Shown here piece after piece: positions 1 to 7,773 of a stretch of 56,323 nt of DNA. Every line of letters starts with the position of its first letter. Within the stretch, counting starts at the first letter, position 1. The DNA comes from Priestia aryabhattai (GTDB lineage: Bacteria; Bacillota; Bacilli; Bacillales; Bacillaceae_H), in NCBI RefSeq assembly GCF_023715685.1, contig NZ_JAMBOQ010000013.1:1-56323 (forward strand), read 5' to 3'. Position numbers and translations under genes: made by a program. Below the pieces are notes generated by a model. The model had not been told where the DNA came from, did not search any database, and worked only from the letters and a program-made list of their open reading frames with translations.

Positions 1-293
1 TGAAATCCACAGGAATGGTTCGAAAAGTAGACCAATTAGGAAGAGTTGTTCTTCCGATTGAATTACGCAGAGCGTTAGATTTGAAGACACAAGATTCATT
101 AGAAATCTATGTAGACGGAGATCGCGTTATCTTCAAGAAGTATGTACCGAGCATGACGTGTCACGTGACTGGTGAAAATTCAGAAAATAATGTGAAATTA
201 TTAAATGGAAAACTAGTATTAAGTCCTGATGTGTTACAGGATATTATGGTGGAGTTAGGAAACAAACCTCTTAAAAACTTGCGTAGAAGGTGA
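1..293 (+). CDS. AbrB-family transcription regulator (start lies at window end)
   Basis: The N-terminal ~45 residues are a SpoVT/AbrB swapped-hairpin DNA-binding domain (VRKVDQLGRVVLPIELRR), followed by a C-terminal half like that of Bacillus AbrB/Abh. The reading frame is open at base 1. The true start is the ATG at 56196, behind AAGGAGGA, which adds Met-Lys-Ser-Thr-Gly, giving 97 residues. AbrB proteins are tetrameric transition-state regulators that bind AT-rich promoters. On a phage-plasmid it may govern lysogeny genes or mimic host AbrB. A structured leader RNA precedes it (55999-56132). The family call is secure; the target genes are inference. Confidence 0.93.
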   Translation, partial: KSTGMVRKVDQLGRVVLPIELRRALDLKTQDSLEIYVDGDRVIFKKYVPSMTCHVTGENSENNVKLLNGKLVLSPDVLQDIMVELGNKPLKNLRRR

Positions 294-297
294 GTTT

Positions 298-519
298 TTG
301 TATAAGTGGATGAAGTTAGTCGAAGAAAATAATTTAAACGATTACATAGGGTCGGTAGTTATGCTGTATAACGTTTACCGAAAGGACGAAGGGTTTACAG
401 ACGAACTCTTCACAAATGCTCTTAGAGAAGCAACCAGAGAATCAGAGACACACGACTTCTTCCAAGTACTAATCCAAGAGATAACCAACGGTACGCGTAG
501 TCCTTTCCTCAAAAGCTGA
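298..519 (+). CDS. Small hypothetical protein
   Basis: A 73-residue acidic, probably helical protein with no recognised domain. It starts 4 bases after the AbrB-like stop. The TTG at 298 lies just behind GAAGGTGAG, and ATG 310 is the alternative start. It is probably co-transcribed with the AbrB-like gene. A terminator-like hairpin follows at 667. Function unknown. Confidence 0.6.
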   Translation: MYKWMKLVEENNLNDYIGSVVMLYNVYRKDEGFTDELFTNALREATRESETHDFFQVLIQEITNGTRSPFLKS

Positions 520-652
520 CAATTACCTCTAAAATCTTATATTCTATGAAAAGATTTTGTGGTAATATGGAAAAGAACACAGAAAAAAACTAGCTCAACC
601 GACCAAAGCTTTGCTAGTTTCTTTCTACGACTTATTAGAAGCTCTTAAAAAT

Positions 653-729
653 AGAGGTTCGACCACAAGGGAGTAATCTACCCTTTTTAGTCGAAACTAT
701 TTCAAAAAAAAGAGGTTCACCCCAAGGGA
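653..729. repeat. Direct repeat pair upstream of the rep gene
   Basis: AGAGGTTC followed by a C-rich step and CAAGGGA occurs at 653-672 and again at 711-729, 58 bp apart. Each copy leads into a GGG/CCC hairpin with a T run (GGGATATCCC then seven Ts near 739-747). They look like duplicated terminators, or the ends of a small copy-control RNA, in front of the replication gene. Confidence 0.45.
667..688 (+). terminator. Rho-independent terminator
   Basis: AAGGG (667-671) pairs with CCCTT (681-685) and runs into a short T tract. It would end the AbrB-like transcript. It sits inside the first copy of a direct repeat that recurs at 711-729. Confidence 0.55.
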
Positions 730-852
730 TATCCCTGACTTTTTTTGAGCTTATATACTATTTTATGTTCCCATTATATCGAAAAATAATCGATGGAGCA
801 ACAGGAAAAAGATAGATTTATAGACTTTGGTCAAAAAAATGCAAAAAAATAA

Positions 853-880
853 GGAAGTATCTATTCCCGTAGACACTTCC
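853..880 (+). promoter_or_regulatory. Leader hairpin upstream of the rep gene
   Basis: GGAAGTATCTA (853-863) pairs at 10 of 11 positions with TAGACACTTCC (870-880). There is no T run, so it is not a simple terminator. It lies about 110 bp before the replication initiator, where plasmids often place antisense or attenuation control of Rep. The rest of 520-987 holds no convincing gene. Confidence 0.4.
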
Positions 881-987
881 AATGGGTAAACCATTATTAT
901 CAAAATGATAAGCTTTACATTACAATTACATAGTTTATCAGAAAATGATGGTTTCTCCAATAGAAAAATCTAGGAGGAACTAAAAAA

Positions 988-1941
988 ATGGATTCAGTAC
1001 TACAAATGAGAGGCACAATCTATGAAGATGGTTATGGATTGATTGCTCAAAAAGTAATGAGAGATAAAACTTTACCAAAACAATCAAAATTAATTTATGC
1101 GTATATGTGTAGTTTTGCAAGTGTAGGAGCAAACGGAGATCGCGTAGCATTTCCTAGTGTAAGTCTTCAATGTAATGAACTAGGTATGACTGAGGACACT
1201 TACTATAAGTGGAGAAAACCATTAGAAGAAAAAGGTTATTTAACGATTGAAAAGACTGAAAGAAAAAAAGGACAGTTTCAGAGAAATCTATACTATATAG
1301 AAGCTGTTCCAGTACCTAAACCAGTAGAACCTGAACCAGTAGAAGAAAATGTTTTATCTGATGAACAGGTACAACAAATAGAGGAAAGTATACCGTACCC
1401 TAAAAATTCGGGTGAGGTTTCACCATACCCTAATTCTTCGTGTACGGAAAACTCGTGCACGGAAAATCAGGGTACTAACATTAATAACTCTAACAGTAAT
1501 AGCTTAAACATTAATAATAATAATAAAAACCAAACCATACCTAACCCATATAGTGAATTAAATGAATTAAACCTACCTATCATTGTAAGTAGAAAAATAA
1601 AAGAAAACATGGTTAGGATTGGTCAGGATTCTATAAAACTATCTGACATAGAAATACATTTTAATACGTGTCAAAAAGTAAGTGATACAAATTCAGAAGA
1701 TATGATAAATCAATATGAGTATGCTGATATACTAGATAACCTTTTACAAAAAGCTAGTTCTCCAATTCGTAGCATAAAAGCACTAATGAATTCGTGGATT
1801 AATACGTATATAGGTTTTAAACAAACGGACAAGCTAGACCAATTCTATAACTGGCTTGACGGAGAGGAAGAACCCCAACAAGTGGAGTTTCAACCTATAG
1901 ACTTTAGACATACTATTTCAGATAATGACCTGCCTTATTAA
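988..1941 (+). CDS. Plasmid-type replication initiator (RepA_N / winged-helix like)
   Basis: A 317-residue protein. Residues ~15-115 form a winged-helix domain of the type seen in RepA_N initiators and phage replisome organisers (GYGLIAQKVMRDK, KLIYAYMC, FPSVSLQCNELGMTEDTYYKWRKPLEEKGYL). A low-complexity Asn/Ser-rich linker (~150-180) and a C-terminal domain follow. The start is set by AGGAGGAAC ahead of ATG 988. RepA_N genes usually carry the origin within the coding sequence, and the linker here encodes two tandem SCTEN peptides from a 15-bp DNA repeat that fits such an origin. It probably starts plasmid-state replication. A phage DnaD-type protein is the alternative reading. Confidence 0.72.
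   Translation: MDSVLQMRGTIYEDGYGLIAQKVMRDKTLPKQSKLIYAYMCSFASVGANGDRVAFPSVSLQCNELGMTEDTYYKWRKPLEEKGYLTIEKTERKKGQFQRNLYYIEAVPVPKPVEPEPVEENVLSDEQVQQIEESIPYPKNSGEVSPYPNSSCTENSCTENQGTNINNSNSNSLNINNNNKNQTIPNPYSELNELNLPIIVSRKIKENMVRIGQDSIKLSDIEIHFNTCQKVSDTNSEDMINQYEYADILDNLLQKASSPIRSIKALMNSWINTYIGFKQTDKLDQFYNWLDGEEEPQQVEFQPIDFRHTISDNDLPY
1396..1475. other. Candidate replication origin inside the rep gene
   Basis: This contains TACCCTAA at 1396 and 1426, the inverse AGGGTAC at 1469, a GGTGA/TCACC hairpin (1411-1424) and two head-to-tail 15-bp repeats, TCGTGTACGGAAAAC (1438) and TCGTGCACGGAAAAT (1453). Iterons within the rep coding sequence are a hallmark of RepA_N replicons. That this is the origin is inference. 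Confidence 0.5.
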
Positions 1942-1955
1942 GTAGTTTAGACAGC

Positions 1956-2000
1956 TCGGGAGGGTTTTATACTTCCTTACCTACAAAACTATCTTAAACG
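1956..2000 (+). repeat. Duplicated leader element, copy 1
   Basis: This intergenic stretch begins TCGGGAGGG and ends near TATCTTAAACG. It closely resembles 2472-2516, and both copies sit directly before the ribosome binding site of the next gene. The GGAGG at the 5' side can pair with CCTTCC downstream, forming a hairpin in the mRNA. Confidence 0.5.
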
Positions 2001-2020
2001 TGAATCTGGAGGGTTTAGAA

Positions 2021-2470
2021 ATGGGAACGAAACTAACTAGCAAACAAGTTCAAACAATAAAAGAGTTATATGTAAAAGGCAAAACGTATTCCGAAATTAA
2101 AGAAGCTCTAAATCTACAACTTTCTAATACGACGATTGTGAAATATACCCGAGGTTTAGAAAGGGAACATCCGAGCCAGTTAAGCGAGGAACAAATTCAA
2201 GTCGTCCGAAGAATGTATAAAAAGGGTAGAACCTATGAGGAAATACGAGAAATCACGAATGCTTCTGTTCGTACGATTTTGAAATATACAAAAGGCATAA
2301 AAAGGACGGGCAAACGAAAGTATACGTATAATCCGCCTGTCTTTAAACGAAATTGTGACCACTGTGGAAAGTATTACGAGAGTCATAGGAGAAGATATTG
2401 CTCAGAGGAATGCTATTACGAAGTGAATAAAGAGAATGCTATGAAGAGAAGTCAAGCACTTAGACAATAA
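2021..2470 (+). CDS. Tandem helix-turn-helix / zinc-finger DNA-binding protein
   Basis: Two similar resolvase-type HTH units (residues ~5-45 and ~55-95, both with the pattern KGxTYxEI) are followed by a C-terminal treble-clef-like zinc knuckle (CDHCGKYYE...YCSEEC). The ATG at 2021 is chosen because CTGGAGGG lies 8 bases upstream; a GTG at 2000 lacks a ribosome binding site. It is a likely sequence-specific regulator encoded right after the initiator. The repeated HTH would suit binding to tandem repeats. Target unknown. Confidence 0.65.
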   Translation: MGTKLTSKQVQTIKELYVKGKTYSEIKEALNLQLSNTTIVKYTRGLEREHPSQLSEEQIQVVRRMYKKGRTYEEIREITNASVRTILKYTKGIKRTGKRKYTYNPPVFKRNCDHCGKYYESHRRRYCSEECYYEVNKENAMKRSQALRQ

Positions 2471-2471
2471 T

Positions 2472-2516
2472 TCGGGAGGGGTTTATACCTTCCCTTTATA
2501 TAAAACTACCTTACAC
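2472..2516 (+). repeat. Duplicated leader element, copy 2
   Basis: Second copy of the element at 1956-2000 (TCGGGAGGGG ... ACTACCTTACACG). GGGAGG can pair with CCTTCC. It precedes the AGGAGG of the 2537 gene. Confidence 0.5.
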
Positions 2517-2536
2517 GAAAAATAGGAGGTTGAAGC

Positions 2537-2881
2537 GTGAGAGATTTAAGCCATTTGGATCCTTTTCGCATTCCACTAATGGGCGATATGGGCGATTCCA
2601 CAAACGGAGCGTTTCGTCTGAAAATCAAAGGGGAGACGTATACTGTCATTGCTTCTGATGGAGGAGGGTGGGAGCATGTTTCCATTGCTCATAAACACAA
2701 AATTCCTTCATGGAAAACGATGTGTGAATTAAAAGACCTGTTCTTTGGAGAAGAGGAAGTGGTCATGCAGTTACACCCGAAGAAATCTGAATATGTAAAT
2801 AATCACGAAAATTGTCTGCACCTATGGAGACCTACGAGAGAAGTTATTCCAATCCCACCAAGACATATGGTTGGTATCTAA
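2537..2881 (+). CDS. DUF7694-like phage protein
   Basis: A 114-residue protein with the pattern GGGWEHVSIAH, PSWKTMCELKDLFFGEEE and HPKKSEYVN..CLHLWRP, which matches a conserved phage family of unknown function (I recall it as DUF7694). The GTG start follows AGGAGG. The conserved Trp, His and Arg residues suggest an enzyme-like or nucleotide-binding fold, but the role is not known. Confidence 0.6.
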   Translation: MRDLSHLDPFRIPLMGDMGDSTNGAFRLKIKGETYTVIASDGGGWEHVSIAHKHKIPSWKTMCELKDLFFGEEEVVMQLHPKKSEYVNNHENCLHLWRPTREVIPIPPRHMVGI

Positions 2882-2911
2882 AAATAGAACCGAAGCGGAG
2901 GTTTAGTTTCA

Positions 2912-4234
2912 GTGGCCATTGACGTAGAAAAGTTATTTTATAGTGATGTCAAAGATAAGAAACGCCAAAAAGCAGAGATTCAGCAAATAAAAGGACTAGG
3001 AAGAAGACGAAGAAGAAACGTCACCACTCCTTATGATTATTTATCAACTACAGAAAAGCGAAAGCTAAACGGAAAGGTTATGAGATATTCTATGTACCAA
3101 TCACTAATGACACTAGACGAATTAAGACGCAACCCTGATTATATGCAAACGATGATTGTAGAAAAGTGGAGAGAAGTTCACACAAACGACGCCATTTCAG
3201 ATGCGCTCGGTATAGGAAAAAAAGCATTTTATGATTTGCTTGAAGAACTAAATGTGAAAAAGAAACCTAGAGGGGGAGCTACTAGAGGAGAGGGAAGAAA
3301 ACCTGTTCCTGTTGATGGAATCCCAACCTATGAAGAATTTGAAACCCTAGACGAAGAAGGCAAAAAAGAAATGATTGTCATGCTACGAAACGAATTTAAA
3401 ACCGAAGATATTAAAAAAGCTTGGGGAATGAGTACAGGAGGGTTTTATGCAGTGCTTAATAAATTAGGTGTAGAAACGAGTACCCGAAATCATAAAAAGC
3501 CTGTTGAAGTGAACATGGCTGCTCAACTTGGAGATATGGATTTATTACCTTATAAAAAATTCCGTAGTTTGCCTGAGATACAGCAAGCAGAACTATTTGA
3601 CGAATATGTACGACGCTATTCAACAGTTAAAGATTTAGCAGACGCCTGGGGAGTTGCAATTGGCACAATTTACGGATTCAGTGGGAAGTTGAAAAAGATT
3701 GAATATACACCTACCCCAAAAGAAGAAATTTTAAAAGCAAAGAAACCTAGTGAAGAAGAAGTCATGAATGTAGAAGCTTCTCCCGAAGAAGAAGTAAAAC
3801 AACTAGCCCTAGAAGCAGTAGAATCTGGTGTCTCAAAAGAAAAGTTCACTGAATTCTTAGAATCCAAACGAGAAGAACTAACAGAGGAACCACAAGTAGA
3901 ACAAATCGAACAAGTAGAAGAAGAAAGTTCTCCATCCCCGACAATGGCAGAGCAAATGAAACAACTGCTTGATCAACTTACTAAACAGCAAGAAACAATT
4001 GATAAGCAAGCACAACAAATCGCAAGGTTATATCATACAGAACGAGTAGATATGGTTGCCCCGACACAACCAGCTACAGTAGAGCCAACCCCGACAGAAG
4101 GCTTTGCAATGAAGTATGAAAAAACAACCGAAGGCTTTATGGCTCATGTAGATGTCAAACGCTTCATTTCGATGTTAGAGAAGAATCCCGATACCTTTAA
4201 GGTGAATATCTCTATTACACGTATCGAAGCCTAA
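2912..4234 (+). CDS. Large multi-HTH DNA-binding protein with coiled coil
   Basis: A 440-residue protein. At least three related modules, near residues 60-110, 125-175 and 195-245, each have a helical segment followed by an HTH (SDALGIGKKAFYDLL, KKAWGMSTGGFYAVL, ADAWGVAIGTIYGFS). An acidic region, a predicted coiled coil (~345-375, Gln/Glu-rich) and a C-terminal domain rich in conserved-looking residues follow. The GTG start sits behind GGAGG. Repeated HTH units and an oligomerisation segment suggest a protein that binds arrayed sites, possibly the dispersed hexamers of this replicon. That link is speculation. Confidence 0.5.
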   Translation: MAIDVEKLFYSDVKDKKRQKAEIQQIKGLGRRRRRNVTTPYDYLSTTEKRKLNGKVMRYSMYQSLMTLDELRRNPDYMQTMIVEKWREVHTNDAISDALGIGKKAFYDLLEELNVKKKPRGGATRGEGRKPVPVDGIPTYEEFETLDEEGKKEMIVMLRNEFKTEDIKKAWGMSTGGFYAVLNKLGVETSTRNHKKPVEVNMAAQLGDMDLLPYKKFRSLPEIQQAELFDEYVRRYSTVKDLADAWGVAIGTIYGFSGKLKKIEYTPTPKEEILKAKKPSEEEVMNVEASPEEEVKQLALEAVESGVSKEKFTEFLESKREELTEEPQVEQIEQVEEESSPSPTMAEQMKQLLDQLTKQQETIDKQAQQIARLYHTERVDMVAPTQPATVEPTPTEGFAMKYEKTTEGFMAHVDVKRFISMLEKNPDTFKVNISITRIEA

Positions 4235-4315
4235 GAAACAACCTATACCAAAATTCCCTTACACCCTTCATATTTTTTTACCAATAATTACGTCCTAAAA
4301 TTTTACATCGATGTA

Positions 4316-4344
4316 TTGTATGTACGTCACGTACGTGATATATT
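4316..4344 (+). promoter_or_regulatory. Promoter with TACGTCACGTA operator
   Basis: TTGTAT, a 17-bp spacer and TATATT. The spacer is almost entirely operator (GTACGTCACGTACGTGA), so a bound protein would block RNA polymerase. The same arrangement recurs at 7978, 10988 and 12440. It drives the amidoligase operon. Confidence 0.7.
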
Positions 4345-4360
4345 TATTCATGTAAGAAAC

Positions 4361-4390
4361 GTAAATAAAAACGTAAACGTAAACGTAAAC
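4361..4390 (+). repeat. GTAAAC hexamer array
   Basis: GTAAAC lies head to tail at 4373, 4379 and 4385, with a degenerate unit GTAAAT at 4361. It is in the 5' leader of the amidoligase gene, downstream of the promoter and upstream of the ribosome binding site. Confidence 0.85.
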
Positions 4391-4412
4391 ACAATATGGA
4401 GGGAAAAACAAC

Positions 4413-5225
4413 ATGGCAACTTTCACAAACGTAGAGGTAGTAAGAACAGATAAAAAAATCGGTGTAGAAATTGAGTTCTTCGGAGCAACTAGAGAAGAAG
4501 TCGCTGAAAAAATTAAAGAAAAAGGATTAAAAATTAAAGTAGAAGGTTGGTCAAATCGTAAATCTTTTAAAGGGGAATGGAAGCTAACAACTGACGCTTC
4601 TGTAACTTCAACAGGAACTGGTGCAGGACGTGGTCTTGAAATCGTATCTCCACCTTTAACAATCGATGAAATGCAACGTCAACTGCAATTAGTATGTGAA
4701 GCACTAAATGAAGTGAATGCACAAGTAGATAGAACATGTGGCGTACACGTTCACCACGAAATCGATGACCTTGCTTTAGAAGATATTAAAAACATCTACC
4801 GTATTTATAAAAAACATAATACAGTGATTGACGAGTTCATGCCGAAATCACGTAGAGCTGATTCAATCTATAATCGCTACTGTGGTGGTTTAACAGATTT
4901 AGATATGCAACGTGTTGAGAGAGCTGAAAGCATTGCTGAGCTAGGATATGGAGAGCGTTATCGTACTTTAAACTTCCAGTCTTACGTAAAATACGGAACT
5001 ATCGAATTTCGTCAGCATAGCGGAACAACTGAATTTGAGAAGATTTTTAACTGGATCTTAATTACTCAAATGATGGTGGCATCGGCAAAGAAAAAGAAAA
5101 CAATCAAACCACTTGCTCCAAGTGCAAATCCTACAATGGCATTTAATAAAGAAATCGGTATCTATAACACAGTTCAAGGTGTTTGGGTACGTGACAGAAA
5201 GAAAGCATTAAAGAAAGTAGCTTAA
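4413..5225 (+). CDS. Amidoligase family protein (COOH-NH2 ligase)
   Basis: A 270-residue enzyme of the glutamine-synthetase-like amidoligase family (Amidoligase_2). The visible motifs in order are GVEIEFFG (metal-binding Glu pair), TTDASV, GLEIVSPPL, CGVHVHH and GTIEFRQHSGT. Such enzymes use ATP to join a carboxylate to an amine, making isopeptides or amides. Family members are often encoded with gamma-glutamylcyclotransferase-like proteins, and one lies 3.4 kb downstream (8636). It is first in an operon under an ACGT-operator promoter and a hexamer array. Substrate unknown; it could modify a peptide, the cell wall or a protein. Confidence 0.85.
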   Translation: MATFTNVEVVRTDKKIGVEIEFFGATREEVAEKIKEKGLKIKVEGWSNRKSFKGEWKLTTDASVTSTGTGAGRGLEIVSPPLTIDEMQRQLQLVCEALNEVNAQVDRTCGVHVHHEIDDLALEDIKNIYRIYKKHNTVIDEFMPKSRRADSIYNRYCGGLTDLDMQRVERAESIAELGYGERYRTLNFQSYVKYGTIEFRQHSGTTEFEKIFNWILITQMMVASAKKKKTIKPLAPSANPTMAFNKEIGIYNTVQGVWVRDRKKALKKVA

Positions 5226-5261
5226 TGGGAGGGAGTTTTTCCTCCTAGAAAGGAGAACAAT

Positions 5262-5468
5262 ATGAGTTATCAATACGGTACAGAACCAAAAGAAGTGATT
5301 AATGGATTATTAGCGATTCAATGGAATCGATATGAGTATGAAGATTTTCTCATCATCTTAAAAAATAGATTACGAAAATACACAGGGAAAGATGAAGTCA
5401 TGTTCTTTTCAGAAGAAGAACTGGTGGATATGTTACATGAATTAAATATGGTGTCCTTCTATAGCTAG
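5262..5468 (+). CDS. Small hypothetical phage protein
   Basis: A 68-residue acidic protein with a good ribosome binding site (GAAAGGAGAAC). The C-terminal part (SEEELVDMLHEL) looks helical. No family recognised. It belongs to the amidoligase operon. Confidence 0.6.
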   Translation: MSYQYGTEPKEVINGLLAIQWNRYEYEDFLIILKNRLRKYTGKDEVMFFSEEELVDMLHELNMVSFYS

Positions 5469-5494
5469 AGGGACGAATTTCGGGGGTTACGGAT

Positions 5495-5809
5495 ATGTTG
5501 AAGGTTATTATAGTTGAGCCAAATAAAATGCCATACGTGGGAGAAATCGGCGATGGATTGTATTGTATGAGAAAAATTGTGGGTGGATATATCGAATGCG
5601 TCAATTTGGGTATAGGATTAACTCTAGTATGTAATGAAGAAGGCAAGCTGAATGGATTACCTCCAAACCGTATTGTCGGTGGGGATGTGATTGCAGGAAC
5701 TTTCTTTCTCACGAAAAGGGATGCTAATACAGGGGATTTTGTTGACCTGTCAGAACTTGAAATCGAAATGCTAATGGGCGATTTTTGCGAATTCGTTATA
5801 GGGAGGTAA
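5495..5809 (+). CDS. DUF3846 domain protein
   Basis: A 104-residue protein matching DUF3846: N-terminal LKVIIVEPNKMPYVGEI, central VGGYIECV and CNEEGKLNGLPPNR, then IAGTFFL. It is common in Firmicutes phages and mobile elements and has no known biochemical role. It is in the same operon as the amidoligase. Confidence 0.85.
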   Translation: MLKVIIVEPNKMPYVGEIGDGLYCMRKIVGGYIECVNLGIGLTLVCNEEGKLNGLPPNRIVGGDVIAGTFFLTKRDANTGDFVDLSELEIEMLMGDFCEFVIGR

Positions 5810-5814
5810 TACGA

Positions 5815-5994
5815 ATGGACAAAGCTACTTGGGATACAATCCGCTTTTTTATAGGTGATGAAATGGATAAGTTTTTCGAGGAAAAGAAAGTTAGTATAGA
5901 TAGCTTTTCAATTATCCTTGAGCAAAAGGAATTAAACGAGCTGTATTTCAAGATTAAGGAACGAGTAGAACAGCAATTCAATATAGAAGAGTGA
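5815..5994 (+). CDS. Small hypothetical protein
   Basis: A 59-residue protein. ATG 5815 is preferred over the upstream TTG 5785 because GGGAGG lies 9 bases before it. It is probably helical (KELNELYFKIKERVEQQF). No family recognised. Confidence 0.55.
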   Translation: MDKATWDTIRFFIGDEMDKFFEEKKVSIDSFSIILEQKELNELYFKIKERVEQQFNIEE

Positions 5995-6005
5995 CATTGA
6001 TGTAA

Positions 6006-6021
6006 ATGTTTACGTAAACAT
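6006..6021. repeat. Perfect 16-bp hexamer palindrome
   Basis: ATGTTTACGTAAACAT is a perfect dyad, made of a GTTTAC and a GTAAAC unit fused head to head. It lies 18 bp before the start of the Cas4-like gene and overlaps the likely leader. Confidence 0.85.
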
Positions 6022-6038
6022 AGAAGGAGGAGGAACGT

Positions 6039-6785
6039 ATGCTACCAGTACCGTATTTGAGTATTTCACAGATTAATAAGTATTTAACGTGTCCGAAGCA
6101 GTATGAATTCCGATACGTTCAAAAGATACCTGAGAGCAAAGGGAGCCCGCTTGTCGTGGGTTCTTCTTTTCATAAGGTTATAGAGGAAAGCAACCGTCAA
6201 AAACTCGATACAGGGGAAATTCTGAGCGATGAAGAAATGAAAGACATCTATGATAGCTACTGGAAGAAAAACGTTCATGATATTGATTGGAAAGATGACG
6301 AAAACCCTGACGAGGAAAAGGAACGTGGATTTATTCTTGCTAAAGCCTATCTAAATGACGATATCGGGAAATCATTAAACCCTGCGGGATTTGAAGCTAA
6401 GTTTGATGTGGAAGTAGAAGGCATTCCGTTTCGTGGGTTTATTGACATCATAGAAGAGGATGGACATATACGCGATCTCAAGACCTCGAAAAAAACACCC
6501 GCTGCGGATGTAGCCGAACAGAGTCTGCAGTTAGCAGGATATAGCTATGCTTACAGATACTTAACCGGCAATTACGAAGCGGGATGTAGTTTAGACTATG
6601 CGGTTTCCCTAAAGACTGGACCTAAGATTGTAAGAAGGGAAACGGAAATAACAGATTATCGAATGGATAGATTTAAGGATACGTTTTATAATGTGGCAAA
6701 TGCGATTGATAAGGAGATTTATTATCGGAATGAGGGTACAGCGTGTAGTTGGTGTTCGTTTCGTGATATTTGTAAGGGAGAATAA
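6039..6785 (+). CDS. Cas4/RecB-like PD-(D/E)XK exonuclease
   Basis: A 248-residue nuclease. Motifs: SxSxINxYxxCPxxYxFRY at the N-terminus with the first Cys, VVGSSFHKVIE (motif I His/Glu), FRGFIDIIEEDGHIRDLKTSK (catalytic D...DxK) and QLAGYSYAY. Three C-terminal cysteines (ACSWCSFRDIC) complete a probable 4Fe-4S cluster, as in Cas4 and AddB. A stand-alone phage copy most likely resects DNA ends for recombination, and could supply ends to the ERF protein. No CRISPR array is present, so a CRISPR adaptation role is not indicated. Confidence 0.85.
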   Translation: MLPVPYLSISQINKYLTCPKQYEFRYVQKIPESKGSPLVVGSSFHKVIEESNRQKLDTGEILSDEEMKDIYDSYWKKNVHDIDWKDDENPDEEKERGFILAKAYLNDDIGKSLNPAGFEAKFDVEVEGIPFRGFIDIIEEDGHIRDLKTSKKTPAADVAEQSLQLAGYSYAYRYLTGNYEAGCSLDYAVSLKTGPKIVRRETEITDYRMDRFKDTFYNVANAIDKEIYYRNEGTACSWCSFRDICKGE

Positions 6786-6788
6786 GCC

Positions 6789-6820
6789 AAAAAGACCTGT
6801 AGCGTGGAACTACAGGTCTT
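6789..6820 (-). terminator. Terminator of the toxin-antitoxin operon
   Basis: AAGACCTGTA (6792-6801) pairs perfectly with TACAGGTCTT (6811-6820). Read on the minus strand, a run of five Ts follows the hairpin. It probably also separates the convergent nuclease gene. Confidence 0.75.
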
Positions 6821-6826
6821 GTCTAA

Positions 6827-7153
6827 TTAATAAATAGTAACTAAAGGCTTGTTCCCCCGTTTAGCCTTTTTTTGGAGTGCCTCAGCCACTTCCTCATTGC
6901 TGATGTCTAGGATGCGGAACAGTTTTTGGTATGTGTGCATTGTCACATTACTGCTACCACCCTCTACTCTTGAAATGGTTTTTTGGGACACGTCAGCCAT
7001 AGAAGCAAGCTCGTCTTGGGATAGACCCTTGCTCATACGTTTTGCTGATACGAGATTGCCAAAGATAGCTGACATACTATCAAATAGAATCTCGTTTAAC
7101 TCAGGATATTTCTCTTTAATAAAGTCGCGTCCTATTTTTTTAAAGTTACCCAT
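6827..7153 (-). CDS. XRE-family antitoxin (HigA-like)
   Basis: A 108-residue protein with a helix-turn-helix at ~45-90 (GLSQDELASMADVSQKTISRVEGG). The start is fixed by AAGGAGAG. It lies 15 bp downstream of the putative toxin gene, the toxin-first order typical of HigBA. It would bind the toxin and repress the operon. The pair probably stabilises the plasmid prophage or acts in phage defence. Confidence 0.7.
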   Translation of the reverse strand: MGNFKKIGRDFIKEKYPELNEILFDSMSAIFGNLVSAKRMSKGLSQDELASMADVSQKTISRVEGGSSNVTMHTYQKLFRILDISNEEVAEALQKKAKRGNKPLVTIY

Positions 7154-7168
7154 GTGAAATCACTCTCC

Positions 7169-7771
7169 TTAATTAGAGTCTTCGTCCACAACAAAATGTT
7201 CACGATACTGATTAAAATCTCTTATGACTTCTAAATACACTCGATATGCTCTGTCCCTGAAAAAGTTAGTTGGGTCATCATCTTTTATAGCCCGTATAAC
7301 ATGTATAACCTCTTTCCCAGTTAGGACATCTATACCCTCATGAATTCCCTCTTTCTCATCTTTCTCCTCTTTCTCAAAAGGATCAACAAGACAATAAAAT
7401 AATTGACCTGTTTCTGGATGATGTTTCGGGAAGAAGGTAACACGGAAATGCCAATCGAATCGCCTTACGCTTAGGCGTAACTCATAAATGGGACTCTTGC
7501 CTAGCGCTTTGACAGCTTTAGGATTCAGTCTGTAAATCCTACCTTCAATTGGGTCAGTTTCTAACTCGAACGAAATGAAATTATCCTTTCCAAAGGCAGG
7601 CAGTGAAGATTTCGGAACTTGCTCTAGTTTTTCGATGGCTTTTAGGATAAATCCTGTTTTAATGGCAGAGGTTAATGAACCTTCTGCTTCTAAGTCTGAC
7701 ATATAGTCATCCATGCCAATTTTACCGTCAAAGTACGGTAGTGAGATTACCTCTGCTATTATATTTACCAT
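7169..7771 (-). CDS. Putative RelE/HigB-like toxin
   Basis: A 200-residue protein. The central segment (YELRLSVRRFDWHFRVTFFP ... FYCLVDPF) resembles the core strand pattern of RelE/HigB mRNA interferases, with extra N- and C-terminal parts, so it is longer than classical HigB (~100 residues). Its neighbour is an XRE antitoxin. The start is uncertain: ATG 7771 lies only two bases beyond a good -10 box and has no ribosome binding site, so translation may be leaderless or begin at an internal Met. The toxin call is inference from motif and context. Confidence 0.5.
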   Translation of the reverse strand: MVNIIAEVISLPYFDGKIGMDDYMSDLEAEGSLTSAIKTGFILKAIEKLEQVPKSSLPAFGKDNFISFELETDPIEGRIYRLNPKAVKALGKSPIYELRLSVRRFDWHFRVTFFPKHHPETGQLFYCLVDPFEKEEKDEKEGIHEGIDVLTGKEVIHVIRAIKDDDPTNFFRDRAYRVYLEVIRDFNQYREHFVVDEDSN

Positions 7772-7773
7772 TT

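Noticed and set aside
4361..4390. Possible CRISPR array or simple microsatellite
   Set aside because: Units are 6 bp, contiguous and without spacers, and the same unit recurs at many sites with inversions. That is neither CRISPR nor a local slippage repeat. No cas1 or cas2 is present despite the Cas4-like nuclease.
5398..5712. Minus-strand ORF of 104 codons
   Set aside because: It is antisense to the DUF3846 gene, which has clear family motifs and a ribosome binding site.
6039..6785. CRISPR-associated Cas4 in an adaptation module
   Set aside because: No repeats, no cas1 or cas2 nearby. Stand-alone Cas4-like nucleases are common in phages.
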